From the NCBI GenBank assembly GCA_016788565.1, contig JAEUSP010000011.1, positions 62,001-126,000 on the forward strand: DNA of 64,000 nucleotides, written 5' to 3'. The stretch comes from Chlorobiota bacterium (GTDB lineage: Bacteria; Bacteroidota; Ignavibacteria; OLB7). How positions within the stretch are numbered: the first letter of the stretch is position 1; each line of letters opens with the position of its first letter. The notes under the pieces are model-generated. The model searched no databases and had not been told where the DNA came from. It was given only the letters and a program-made list of their open reading frames with translations. Positions 17,736-26,160 of this stretch are shown here, piece after piece. Both the position numbers and the translations under genes were made by a program.

Positions 17736-19198
17736 TTCTTCATCGCTTCCTCATCGCCAAGCTCCCCCTGGCGGGTTGCTTCCAGAACATCTTCCACATA
17801 TTCCACCCGGCGCATTCCCACCAACACGCTGTGAACACCGGGAACCCCAAGAAGCATTCGAATGGCAAGTGATGAAAGCGAGCCATCTGACTTCTGACCG
17901 ACGGCATCCCAAACAGCCTTACGCAACCACCTTGAACGCTCCCGAACTTGCATGCGGTAGTAATCACCGACCATGGCAAACATCTTGAGTGCCTGCTCAA
18001 CATATTCAGCAAGAAAGCCCCCCAGCGGATTCCCTTCGTGGACATGAGTTTGTTCCTGCAGGTACAGAACCTGCGGCGCGAAGTGATGCGCAAGGAGGTC
18101 GCGGTACAGCATGATGGAACCGAACTCCTGCCAAGTTTCCAGAAACAATTCCGCAAACATCAGCACATCCTGTAAGTCTTGGCGATTCTCCTCATCATCG
18201 GCGTATTCAATGAATTGCTCCCGCTTGGCCTCCATGCCGGAAAGCTGCTGCAATGCTTGCAGAATTTCTTTGCTGGTGACCTCCTCTTCAACCGGGAAAT
18301 CGGCAAGGCGGATCAGGCCATCGGGTTGGAGTGCGTTCAGCGGGCGGTTAATCAGTGTGGCAAGATTCTGCTTGCGGGCAAGCTGGATCAGGGTGCTTCC
18401 GTCGGGCTGGTTTGGCTGGCTCACAAAACCGCGCTCGTACAGGTTTGCCGGGAACTGAATCACGGCAAAATGGTTCACCAGCGAAATCCGGTTGGCAATG
18501 TTGATCACTTCTTGCAGCGACGTGAAGTCATCGGCATCGGGATCGCTTGGGAAGCTGTTACTGGAAATCCCGTACCAGCCAATTCGCCCACGCTCCACCT
18601 CCGTTTCCAAGTAGGCAAAAGCATCGTGGATTCGGCGGTAGTATTCGCGCCGCGCCTCCGGTAGCGGAACGCCATGCTTGGCCGCCCAATCCAAGTAGTA
18701 TTCGGGATTGTGGAGCAAAAAAATATCTACCATCGGAAGGTTCAGTCGTTCCAGCGAGCGGGTGAGTTGGTCGTGCAGAAATTCCGGTGAGATGCAATGC
18801 CACAACTCTTCGTCGTAGTGAACAACATCGGGGAAACCGCTTCCGGCTTCCTCACGCTCAAGCACCATTGCGTAGTTGTTCCCTTGGATATATCCGGCCT
18901 TTGTTACCAGCACCACTTGGTCGCGGCGCAGCGCGCCTTCGGCGAACAACTCACCCAGTGTTTCACCAATCAGTTGCTCGCTTCTGCCATCGGCGTAGTT
19001 GGTGGAAGTGTCAATCAGGTTGATCCCCCAAAGCAGTGCGTCGCGCAGTGCAGCATGGTGCCCGGCTATCTCCGCCGAAACGCGGTAGCCCCCAAACCCC
19101 GCACGTGAAACGGTTAACCCCGTCCGCCCAAACTGAGTTGGAGTAAGGCCTGGGAAGTGTTGGAAGTAGGCGCGGGTAGCCGATTCGGTGGCACGCAT
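17711..19198 (-). CDS. Aldo/keto reductase with a large helical insertion
   Basis: 495 residues, against ~320 for ordinary family members. The N-terminal barrel has the family motifs: FGRTGLTVSRAGFGGYRV, LIDTSTNYADGRSE with the catalytic Asp/Tyr, VLVTKAGY with the Lys, and DIFLLHNPEYY with the His position. The usual last strand and cofactor loop (LAIRMLLGVPGVHSVLVGMR) appears only near residue 450; before it lie ~150 residues of helix (VTSKEILQALQQLSGMEAKR onward), probably a cap over the active site. I start at ATG 19198; an in-frame TTG two codons upstream is possible. The substrate is not predictable. The final residues come from a heptamer repeat. Confidence 0.88.
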   Translation of the reverse strand: MRATESATRAYFQHFPGLTPTQFGRTGLTVSRAGFGGYRVSAEIAGHHAALRDALLWGINLIDTSTNYADGRSEQLIGETLGELFAEGALRRDQVVLVTKAGYIQGNNYAMVLEREEAGSGFPDVVHYDEELWHCISPEFLHDQLTRSLERLNLPMVDIFLLHNPEYYLDWAAKHGVPLPEARREYYRRIHDAFAYLETEVERGRIGWYGISSNSFPSDPDADDFTSLQEVINIANRISLVNHFAVIQFPANLYERGFVSQPNQPDGSTLIQLARKQNLATLINRPLNALQPDGLIRLADFPVEEEVTSKEILQALQQLSGMEAKREQFIEYADDEENRQDLQDVLMFAELFLETWQEFGSIMLYRDLLAHHFAPQVLYLQEQTHVHEGNPLGGFLAEYVEQALKMFAMVGDYYRMQVRERSRWLRKAVWDAVGQKSDGSLSSLAIRMLLGVPGVHSVLVGMRRVEYVEDVLEATRQGELGDEEAMKNLRVKSEE

Positions 19199-19270
19199 AA
19201 GCAATGTTGGTTAGATGGTTGGAGAACGAAACTCACCAGAGTACCACGCTGGTACTTCGCCATTCGGTGG

Positions 19271-19309
19271 CTCCGCTTCATACTTCGACGGAGCTCAGCA
19301 TGAGCGGAG
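19271..19309. repeat. GAGCGGAG palindrome, copy 4
   Basis: CTCCGCTTCAT (19271-19281, one extra T) pairs with ATGAGCGGAG (19300-19309). Right flank GGCTGTGTTCGCGGTGGACG is shared with copy 1. Confidence 0.85.
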
Positions 19310-19343
19310 GGCTGTGTTCGCGGTGGACGCAAGGAGGGTATTT

Positions 19344-19397
19344 CACCTCACCTCACCTCACCTCACCTCACCTCACCTCACCTCACCTCACCTCACC
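19344..19397. repeat. Pentanucleotide repeat (CACCT), about 11 copies
   Basis: An uninterrupted run of CACCT units over 54 bp, placed between the palindrome copy 4 and the GTCATTGCGAGG element copy 3. The seed CACCTCACCTC also follows the palindrome at 11887, so the run probably grew from the element's own right flank. Confidence 0.95.
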
Positions 19398-19501
19398 GTC
19401 ATTGCGAGGAGTCTTCGACGAAGCAATCTCGCGGTTGGCTGTGAGAGCATCGGACACACTTCCAGCCGCGAGATGGGCTTCGCCACTGCTTCGCAATGAC
19501 G
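19397..19501. repeat. GTCATTGCGAGG element, copy 3 (complete, best arms)
   Basis: CGTCATTGCGAGGAG at the left and ACTGCTTCGCAATGACG at the right are inverted arms; inside, AATCTCGCGG pairs with CCGCGAGAT. 105 bp in total, shorter than copy 2 by an internal segment. A GAGCGGAG palindrome follows 26 bp later. Confidence 0.85.
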
Positions 19502-19527
19502 AAGAAGTGTGCGGCGCTATTCGGTGG

Positions 19528-19566
19528 CTTACGCTCATACTTCGACGGAGCTCAGCATGAGCGGAG
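19528..19566. repeat. GAGCGGAG palindrome, copy 5
   Basis: CTTACGCTCAT (19528-19538, arm altered by an insertion) against ATGAGCGGAG (19557-19566), with the standard ACTTCGACGGAGCTCAGC loop. Confidence 0.8.
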
Positions 19567-19595
19567 GGTCAGGTTGGGTGGTCTCCGCTCTTGCT

Positions 19596-19626
19596 CCTAT
19601 TTCCTACTTCCTACTTCCTACTTCCT
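19596..19626. repeat. Heptamer tract CTACTTC at the 3' end of the SARP-type gene
   Basis: CTATTTC followed by three exact CTACTTC units and a degenerate one. On the minus strand the unit reads GAAGTAG and provides the TAG stop codon of the regulator at 19618, as at the reductase gene 1.9 kb away. Confidence 0.85.
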
Positions 19627-21942
19627 CCTCTCCTCCCCCCCCAGATGCTCCGGCGGCGGCCCCCCAATCTCACGCTGGAAGGCATCGCGGCAACGTTGCC
19701 GCAGCGATTGAAGCTCGCGATGTTGTTGCGGTGCTTGGTGCATCCCCAACAACAACCCCCATGCTGGCTCGAAGATAGCATCAACCTGCAAGGCTTGCCG
19801 AAGGTGAGTTGCGGCACGTTCCTGCTGGCCAGCGCTGGCTTGCAGCGAAGCAAGCTGCATCAGCGCATCCAGTGCCTCATCTTTCAGTGTTGAGCGTTCA
19901 AAGCTGGCCCATTCTTCGGCGATATCCTCCGGCAAAAAATCGCCTTGATAGAGTTGCGCAGCTTGCTCCAACAACTCCATTTTTTTGTCCGGTGCTTGGT
20001 TGGATGCCGCAGCAATCAGTTGGCGAAACTTGATGAAATCAATCTGTGCTTCGCCACCCAGATCAAGCCGGTAGGTCCCATCGGTGATGGTGATAAAACT
20101 GCTGGCCATTCCCGGCTTCAGCTCCGGTTGCAACGCCTTGCGAACGCACGACGTGGCGTTCCAAAGCGAAGGGAGCAGATTGCGCCCGGCGGGGTTTTTC
20201 CAGATCGCGTCAATCAACTCCTCGGCCGGAACCGCCCGGCGGTGGCGCAGCAGCAGATACTTGAACACATCGCGCGCCTTCTTCCTTCCCCACTCCTCCT
20301 GGGTGATATCTTGGCCGTTCACGTTCACCAAAAACCGCCCCAACGTTTGCACCACCACGGACGCGGTCGCAGGCAACTCCGCCGCCGGTTTCCCCCGTCG
20401 CGCCTCCCTCCCCTTTTGATTTTTTTTTGGGGTGGAAAGAACCGAGGGAGTGAGCGTGGAAGTGGCGGAAGAGTGAGTTGCCGTTGCCTGAGTCCGCGCA
20501 AGCCACTCATGGCTTGACTTCAGCAATCGCTCCACCGTTTGGGTAAGGGTGTCGGCCGCTGGCGGCGCGGAATCGAAGACGGTTTGCAGATCGAAATCGA
20601 GCAGCACCCCGCTGTTGGCGGCAAGTTCTTGTTCGGCTTTCAATTTTTCCCGTAACCGCTCGTGCTCACGTTGGTACGGATTGGCCTCGGCTTCCAATCC
20701 AACCGCACGGAGCGCGGCGGCAAGGTCGCGGTTGGCAAGGTCGGCAACCTGATCCCCTTCGTTGTTCTGCATCCGCTGCACCCAGCGAAGCGCGTCGCGG
20801 AGCGCGGGGATTGCGTCGGCGTGGCGTTCGGCGTTGTAAAGAATGTACCCCCGAATCTGGTGGCACGAAGCAATGCGGATCACCGATGAGATGGCCGAAG
20901 CAAGCTGCGCAGCAGCATCTATCGCCTCCAGTGCCGCGTCGTACTCCCGCAGTTGTGCCAACACTGGGGCCAGCGTCATCAGGGTGTTGCACTCGGGGAG
21001 CGGGAAACCAAAACGGCGGGCGGCAGCGCGGGCGCGTTGGCAGTAGTGAAGTGCAAGCGGATGCTCCCCCATGCGAGCATGAACCACCGCCAGCGAAGCC
21101 AACGCAAAGGACTGGTCGTTATCCAACCCGCCAGCAATGGCATAAGCCAGATAGTCGTTCAGATATTCGATTGCTTTCAGGTGCGCCCCGGCTTCGGCGT
21201 GGACCTCACCGATCACTTTCACGGCGCGGAAATACCAGAGTTCTTCTTCTTCCTGCCGGGCGATTCCCGCGCTTTCAACCAGCCGCGCCAACGCCGATTG
21301 CAACCGCCCTGCGTTGGCATCATACTGGCCAATATCAAACAAGAATCGGAGCAGCGCGAAACGGTTGTTCTGTTGGCGGGCAATGTGCATCCCCAGCGCC
21401 AACGTCTGATCGCGCTGGCGGAACTCACCCAAACGATTTTGCACAAGGCTGATGCTGCGAAGAAGCTCGGGGAGGTATGGGGCCGACGGGATGGTGGTGG
21501 AAACGTGCAACCCAAACTGAAACTGATCGAGTGCGCGGCGAAGGTCGGAAAGTTCGAAGTACATCACCCCGCTGGCAAGAAGCGTGCGCGCCATTCCGGC
21601 AACGTTCCCTTCTTCCTCGAACGATTCCAGCGCGTCGGCATAGAGTGCGGTGGCGCGTGCAGCGTTGCGTTCGCGCCGCCAAAGCACCGCCGCCAGCAGC
21701 AGCCGTCCGCTGGCAATGGCCTGAAGGTTGGCTTCGCGTTCGGCATCGGCCACAAGGTCCGCAGCAAGGCTTGCTACTTCATCGCCACGGCTTTCGATCA
21801 CATACGCCGGAAGCGCGACGGCCCCCCTTGCCCGCTCCAACAGCGGGCGGGCGCGCCGAAGATTATCGAGAAGTTGGTCGTAGCGGTCAGGCACGGGAAG
21901 CGGGAGTCGGGAATCGGTTGACGGATATGCCCCAATGAACAT
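19618..21942 (-). CDS. TPR protein with SARP/BTAD-type DNA-binding C-terminus
   Basis: 774 residues, cytoplasmic. Roughly residues 1-470 are helical TPR-like repeats (ATALYADALESFEEEGNVAG, HPLALHYCQRARAAARRFGF). After a basic Ser/Thr-rich linker comes a winged-helix OmpR/SARP-type domain (about 530-620: VQTLGRFLVNVNGQDITQEE ... KARDVFKYLLLRHRRAVPAE, ELIDAIWKN) and then a bacterial transcriptional activator domain (about 620-745). In SARP regulators these two domains come first; here they follow the TPR sensor, the order reversed. It is likely a transcription activator that responds to a protein or small ligand bound by the TPR part. Targets are unknown; the neighbouring reductase and kinase-cyclase are candidates by position only. 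Confidence 0.87.
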   Translation of the reverse strand: MFIGAYPSTDSRLPLPVPDRYDQLLDNLRRARPLLERARGAVALPAYVIESRGDEVASLAADLVADAEREANLQAIASGRLLLAAVLWRRERNAARATALYADALESFEEEGNVAGMARTLLASGVMYFELSDLRRALDQFQFGLHVSTTIPSAPYLPELLRSISLVQNRLGEFRQRDQTLALGMHIARQQNNRFALLRFLFDIGQYDANAGRLQSALARLVESAGIARQEEEELWYFRAVKVIGEVHAEAGAHLKAIEYLNDYLAYAIAGGLDNDQSFALASLAVVHARMGEHPLALHYCQRARAAARRFGFPLPECNTLMTLAPVLAQLREYDAALEAIDAAAQLASAISSVIRIASCHQIRGYILYNAERHADAIPALRDALRWVQRMQNNEGDQVADLANRDLAAALRAVGLEAEANPYQREHERLREKLKAEQELAANSGVLLDFDLQTVFDSAPPAADTLTQTVERLLKSSHEWLARTQATATHSSATSTLTPSVLSTPKKNQKGREARRGKPAAELPATASVVVQTLGRFLVNVNGQDITQEEWGRKKARDVFKYLLLRHRRAVPAEELIDAIWKNPAGRNLLPSLWNATSCVRKALQPELKPGMASSFITITDGTYRLDLGGEAQIDFIKFRQLIAAASNQAPDKKMELLEQAAQLYQGDFLPEDIAEEWASFERSTLKDEALDALMQLASLQASAGQQERAATHLRQALQVDAIFEPAWGLLLGMHQAPQQHRELQSLRQRCRDAFQREIGGPPPEHLGGEERRK

Positions 21943-22016
21943 GGTTTGCGAACAGACTCACACTGCCATTCCTTCATTACCCCGGCCGGTCGGGGGGCGT
22001 GGTGTTGAACGGCCGC

Positions 22017-23501
22017 TTATACAAACAACCGGAACACCAAGTACAATCCCCCAGCAAGCAGCATCGAGGCGGGAAGCGTGAGAAGCCAGGCAAGGGCTAT
22101 TTTGCGGACGGTAGCGGTTTGCAGCCCGGAACTGTTGGCCACCATTGTTCCGGCAACGCCGCTGGCAAGCACGTGGGTGGTGCTAACCGGAAGCCCCGCC
22201 ACCGCCGAAATTCCGATTGTGCTCATGGCCACCAACTCGGCTGATGCGCCCTGGGCGTAGCTCAGATGTCCCATTCCAATTTTCTCCCCCACCGTCACCA
22301 CAATCCGTTTCCAGCCGATCATTGTTCCGAACCCGAGCGCAAGGGCCACGGCCACCATCACCCACGACGGCGCGTAATCGGTGATGGCGCGGATGTCGCT
22401 TCGGTAGTTTCTCACAGCAACTTTGGCTTCAGGTGCAAGCATCAGGTTCCCATTTTTTTCCGCCACCGCAATCGCGTTATCCACCCGCAACACACTTTTG
22501 CGGACCTCCCACCGTTGCTCCTGCGGGACATCTTTCGGTGTGGATTTCCCTTCCAGCAGTTGCCGGATCAATGCTAAATCATTCTGGACCGCTTGCGTTG
22601 TCGAGATTGGCGAAGCGGTGGAGGTTGCCCCCTGGGGGGGGAACCCGGCGTGCTGCATGGTTGCGCCACCTTCCCGCACCGGCTCGCGGATTGCGCCGCT
22701 GGCAAACGTTGCCTCCAATTTTCGGACGGCATCCAGCGTTCGCGCGGTTTCGTCGTGGGTCATGGAGGTGTTCAGCGCGTACTGCGCCGGAAGAATGCCG
22801 ATCAGCACCAGCATAATCAGCCCCACCCCTTTCTGCCCGTCGTTCGAGCCGTGCGCAAAACTGACACCGGTGCAAGTAAGAATCAGAAGGGAGCGAATCC
22901 AGAGGGGGGGCGGGGTTTCTTCGGAAGGTTTGTCGTACAGGTACGGTTTGCGAATGGTTCGTTTGGACAACCAAAGAAGGATTCCGGCAAGGGTGAAACC
23001 GATCAGTGGTGAGATCAACAGCGCAAGGCCAACGCCCTCGGCCTTACTCCAATTTACGCCATCGCCAAACACGTGGCCGGGAAGGAGTGAGTTTGCGATT
23101 CCAACGCCAAGGATTGCGCCAATCAGCGTGTGCGAGCTTGAGGCGGGAAGCCCTTTGTACCATGTTGCCAAGTTCCAGAGCACCGCCGAAACCAGCAACG
23201 CCAGCACGGCAGCAAGCCCGCCGCCGGTCCCTTTTGCAATCAACAGATCAACCGGAAGCAGGTGAACGATGGCAAGGGCAACCGCGATCCCCCCAAGAAA
23301 AACGCCGAAAAAATTGCAAATCCCCGACCAAATCACCGCAGCCCAGGGCCGCAGCGACCGGGTGTAGATCACCGTAGCCACCGCGTTTGCGGTATCGTGG
23401 AAGCCATTAACAACCTCAAAGCCGAGGGCGATGAGCAAGCAGAGGATCAGCAGGAAGGTCTGGCCACCGCTGGTCAGGCCGTTGAACAATTCGAAGTCCA
23501 T
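22017..23501 (-). CDS. pit: PiT-family inorganic phosphate transporter
   Basis: Low-affinity phosphate (or metal-phosphate) symporter of the inner membrane. The protein has ~10 hydrophobic helices and both PiT repeats: GFEVVNGFHDTANAVATVIYT with LPASSSHTLIGAILG at the N-terminus and FAHGSNDGQKGVGL with LPVSTTHVLASGVAGTM at the C-terminus, separated by a long hydrophilic loop (about 270-375) of usual PiT type. I take ATG at 23501 as the start; the frame extends to a TTG at 23531 that adds ten unlikely residues. No PhoU-like gene is adjacent. Confidence 0.95.
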   Translation of the reverse strand: MDFELFNGLTSGGQTFLLILCLLIALGFEVVNGFHDTANAVATVIYTRSLRPWAAVIWSGICNFFGVFLGGIAVALAIVHLLPVDLLIAKGTGGGLAAVLALLVSAVLWNLATWYKGLPASSSHTLIGAILGVGIANSLLPGHVFGDGVNWSKAEGVGLALLISPLIGFTLAGILLWLSKRTIRKPYLYDKPSEETPPPLWIRSLLILTCTGVSFAHGSNDGQKGVGLIMLVLIGILPAQYALNTSMTHDETARTLDAVRKLEATFASGAIREPVREGGATMQHAGFPPQGATSTASPISTTQAVQNDLALIRQLLEGKSTPKDVPQEQRWEVRKSVLRVDNAIAVAEKNGNLMLAPEAKVAVRNYRSDIRAITDYAPSWVMVAVALALGFGTMIGWKRIVVTVGEKIGMGHLSYAQGASAELVAMSTIGISAVAGLPVSTTHVLASGVAGTMVANSSGLQTATVRKIALAWLLTLPASMLLAGGLYLVFRLFV

Positions 23502-23651
23502 GCAGAGATTCGCGCAAGTGAAGCCCGCCAAGCACTCTGGGCAAGGAGGCGTGCGAATTTAACACAGAAGTCGGATTGGAAACGCGGGATGGGTTGTAAG
23601 ATTCCTCTTCTTGCAAAAGACTCCATCCAAGCAACGCCAGCGATAGAAACA

Positions 23652-23687
23652 CAACAGCAGACCCCGCATCCACGGAGCCTGCTGTTG
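23652..23687 (-). terminator. Terminator-like hairpin after the DUF4397/T9SS gene
   Basis: CAACAGCAG (23652-23660) and CTGCTGTTG (23679-23687) form a 9-bp stem with an 18-nt loop, downstream of the surface-protein gene on the minus strand and followed there by TGTTTCT. It separates that gene from pit. Confidence 0.6.
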
Positions 23688-23715
23688 GTAAAGAATTACG
23701 CAGTTTTTTCTACCC

Positions 23716-26028
23716 TTACCGTGCAATCAACAGGTTATCGCTGGCAATCACTTGGCCGTTGGCGGCGCTGATGATGATGCGGTAGAATCCGTTGGATAGG
23801 CCCTCGGTGGCAATCACCGCTTGCTGATCCCCGGCAGATGCTCCACGGGTAATCCGTCCAACTTCCCGGCCCAACGCATCGAACAACCCGATGCTAACTT
23901 CCGATTCTTTCAGCAGGCCGTAGCGAACCGTGGCCACGCTGGCGGCTGGGTTCGGAGCAATGCTCATCCCCGATACCATCGAACGATCTTCATACACCGA
24001 CTGCACCGGCAAACTGGTCATCTCGGCAAGTGGTTTCTGTGCGGCTTCGTTGTTGTCCACCACCACGTTCAGCTTAAAATCGCCGGTGGCTGGGCTTCCG
24101 TTGGCCACAATCGTTGCCAACCGGTCGCCTTCCACCGAGCCACGGGCGCGGTAGAAAATCTGCCCATTCCGTTTCAGCTCGATGGTGAGTTGCCCGATTG
24201 GAAGCGGCAAATACTCGGTGGAGGCTTTGAACTGAACACCGGTGAGTTCCGAAGAAACCCCAGCGGCATCGGTGATTTTTACATCCACTGCCCCGGCATC
24301 CTCGGCTCCATGAAGCAACCGCACCAACCCTTTCCCGGCTTGCGCGCTTAGGCTGAACGGGCGGGTTAGCACCACCGGCTGTGTTAGCCCAATGGCGAAA
24401 ATTGAGTAGGCGGTGTCGGCGTTCAAACTGGCATCCGATTCGATTCCCACTCCACCAATCCCGGTTCCGGCAACGCGAACTTTCACGTTGTGAACGCCCG
24501 GGGAGAACGAGCGGAGCGAGGTGGCGTTGCGTGGTGCCAGGTTGGTCTCGCTGGCTGGGGTTACGTTGTCAACAAAAATATCCACCGCCGGAACGGTTGG
24601 CGCGGCGTGAACAATCCGCACCTTTGCCTCCCCTTTCGGGACGTAGGTGAAGGTGGTCATCGGGGTTTGTGCGGCGTCGGCGGTTTCATCCACGATGGTG
24701 AAGTTCAGCTCACCCTCGGTGTCCTTCCGTCCGTTCAGCACCAGCGTCAAAATTTTGCCCGCCGGGATCACCCCCGACGTGCTGATGTAGGTGGCCCCGG
24801 CGCCGGACGCAATGTCAATCCGCGTTGCGCCGGCGGGAAGCTCGAATGTTGGGATCAGCGTGCCGTAGTTGATGGCATCGCGGTTGACTTTGTTGTTGTT
24901 GGCATCGGTGATTTTCATATCCACAATGCCAGCACCCACCCCAGCATGAAGAATCCGCACCAGCGATTTGCCGGCTGGCACATTCACGTTTTTGCCACGG
25001 GTTAGCGTAACAACACTGGTGCTGGTGGCCATGGAACCAACCGGAACCAACGTGTAGATGGTGTCGGCACTCAGTTTCATTGCCATGCTTTTGAAGACCG
25101 TATCGTTTGGCTTCAGCGCGGGGGCAATCATCTTGATGGTGTGGTTTCCATCGCCGGTGGTGAGCAGCCCAGTGGCGTTGCGGTAGGTAAGCCCGGCATC
25201 CAACGCCGGGAAGACGTTATCTACGTAGAAGTCCAATGCCGGAGCATCGGGGACAAGGCTGGCAACGCGGAACTTGGCTTGCTTGTTTTCCAGCGATGGA
25301 GTCATCTGGGCCAATGGCATTTGGGTGTTGTCGCTGGTTTCATCAACCACACGCAGCTTGAACTCACCCGGCACCGCCAGCCGCCCCGATGGGACAATGG
25401 TGATGATCTGGTTTGCCGCAAGGTTGTAGGTGGCGCGGTAGAACACCGCCCCGCCGGTCTGCGATACCTCCACCGTACAGATGCCGTTGGCGTACGTTTG
25501 GTAGCCGGTGAACCGTTGGTAATCCAGCTGTTGGGTGGTGTTTTTGTTCCCTTTGGCATCGGTGATGCTGATATCCAATTTGCCAGCATCGGAGGACCCG
25601 TTGATGAAACGGACAACGCCCAGCATGTTGGACCCCGCAACCACTTTGTGGCGGCCAAGAATTACCTGCGAGATGTTCAGCGGCTGGTTGGTTCCGAACA
25701 GATAGACGGTGTAGGAGCTATCCTTCACAATCGGGTAGGAGCGGGTGAAGATGGTGGTGGCTTGGCCGGCGCGGGTCATCTTCACTTCCCGGAATCCTTG
25801 CCCGGCCGGCTCGGTGATGTCGGTGACGGCGTACTTGGAGCCATCGCCAAAATTCATGTTGCTTTCCAACGGTGTGGTTTCTTTGTTCCAGTAGGCATCC
25901 ATTGCTGGGCCGCCAGGAAGCAGGTGAACCACACGAACTTTTGAGGGTTGCGACACAGCGATTGCTGGCATCAAGACCAGCAGCAATGCCAACCATCCCC
26001 ATCGCACAAACGGGGTACAGAATCTCAT
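23716..26028 (-). CDS. Secreted DUF4397 repeat protein with T9SS sorting domain
   Basis: 770 residues with a signal peptide (MRFCTPFVRWGWLALLLVLM, ending AIAVS). The body holds three pairs of DUF4397 repeats: type A units such as VRIVHAAPTVPAVDIFVDN and type B units such as VRLLHGAEDAGAVDVKITDA, at ~110-residue spacing. The last ~80 residues (IAPNPAASVATVRYGLLKES ... GLSNGFYRIIIS) are a Por-type C-terminal sorting domain, which directs export by the type IX system and anchoring on the outer membrane. It is therefore an extracellular beta-rich surface or adhesive protein; a ligand is not predictable. This is the best single sign that the host is in the Bacteroidota/FCB group. Confidence 0.92.
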   Translation of the reverse strand: MRFCTPFVRWGWLALLLVLMPAIAVSQPSKVRVVHLLPGGPAMDAYWNKETTPLESNMNFGDGSKYAVTDITEPAGQGFREVKMTRAGQATTIFTRSYPIVKDSSYTVYLFGTNQPLNISQVILGRHKVVAGSNMLGVVRFINGSSDAGKLDISITDAKGNKNTTQQLDYQRFTGYQTYANGICTVEVSQTGGAVFYRATYNLAANQIITIVPSGRLAVPGEFKLRVVDETSDNTQMPLAQMTPSLENKQAKFRVASLVPDAPALDFYVDNVFPALDAGLTYRNATGLLTTGDGNHTIKMIAPALKPNDTVFKSMAMKLSADTIYTLVPVGSMATSTSVVTLTRGKNVNVPAGKSLVRILHAGVGAGIVDMKITDANNNKVNRDAINYGTLIPTFELPAGATRIDIASGAGATYISTSGVIPAGKILTLVLNGRKDTEGELNFTIVDETADAAQTPMTTFTYVPKGEAKVRIVHAAPTVPAVDIFVDNVTPASETNLAPRNATSLRSFSPGVHNVKVRVAGTGIGGVGIESDASLNADTAYSIFAIGLTQPVVLTRPFSLSAQAGKGLVRLLHGAEDAGAVDVKITDAAGVSSELTGVQFKASTEYLPLPIGQLTIELKRNGQIFYRARGSVEGDRLATIVANGSPATGDFKLNVVVDNNEAAQKPLAEMTSLPVQSVYEDRSMVSGMSIAPNPAASVATVRYGLLKESEVSIGLFDALGREVGRITRGASAGDQQAVIATEGLSNGFYRIIISAANGQVIASDNLLIAR

Positions 26029-26160
26029 GGTAAACTCTCCTGATTAAGGGTTATTGAACGAACGATGCGTGATTGCAAACGTGGGTGCAGACCAATTTGC
26101 GAGTAATCCTTGCCAGTAGTTTTGCAGACACCCCCAACAACACCCAAGCAGGGAAGAACG

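Larger units (their letters stand above)
19205..19617. other. 413-bp intergenic repeat region
   Basis: The gap between the reductase and the SARP-type regulator holds five repeats end to end (palindrome, CACCT tract, GTCATTGCGAGG element, palindrome, heptamers) and no gene. Because the reductase starts at its left end on the minus strand, its promoter must lie within or beside these repeats. Confidence 0.8.

Noticed and set aside
23502-23531. TTG start adding ten residues to the phosphate transporter
   Set aside because: The added residues match nothing typical, and the ATG at 23501 places the first membrane helix normally.
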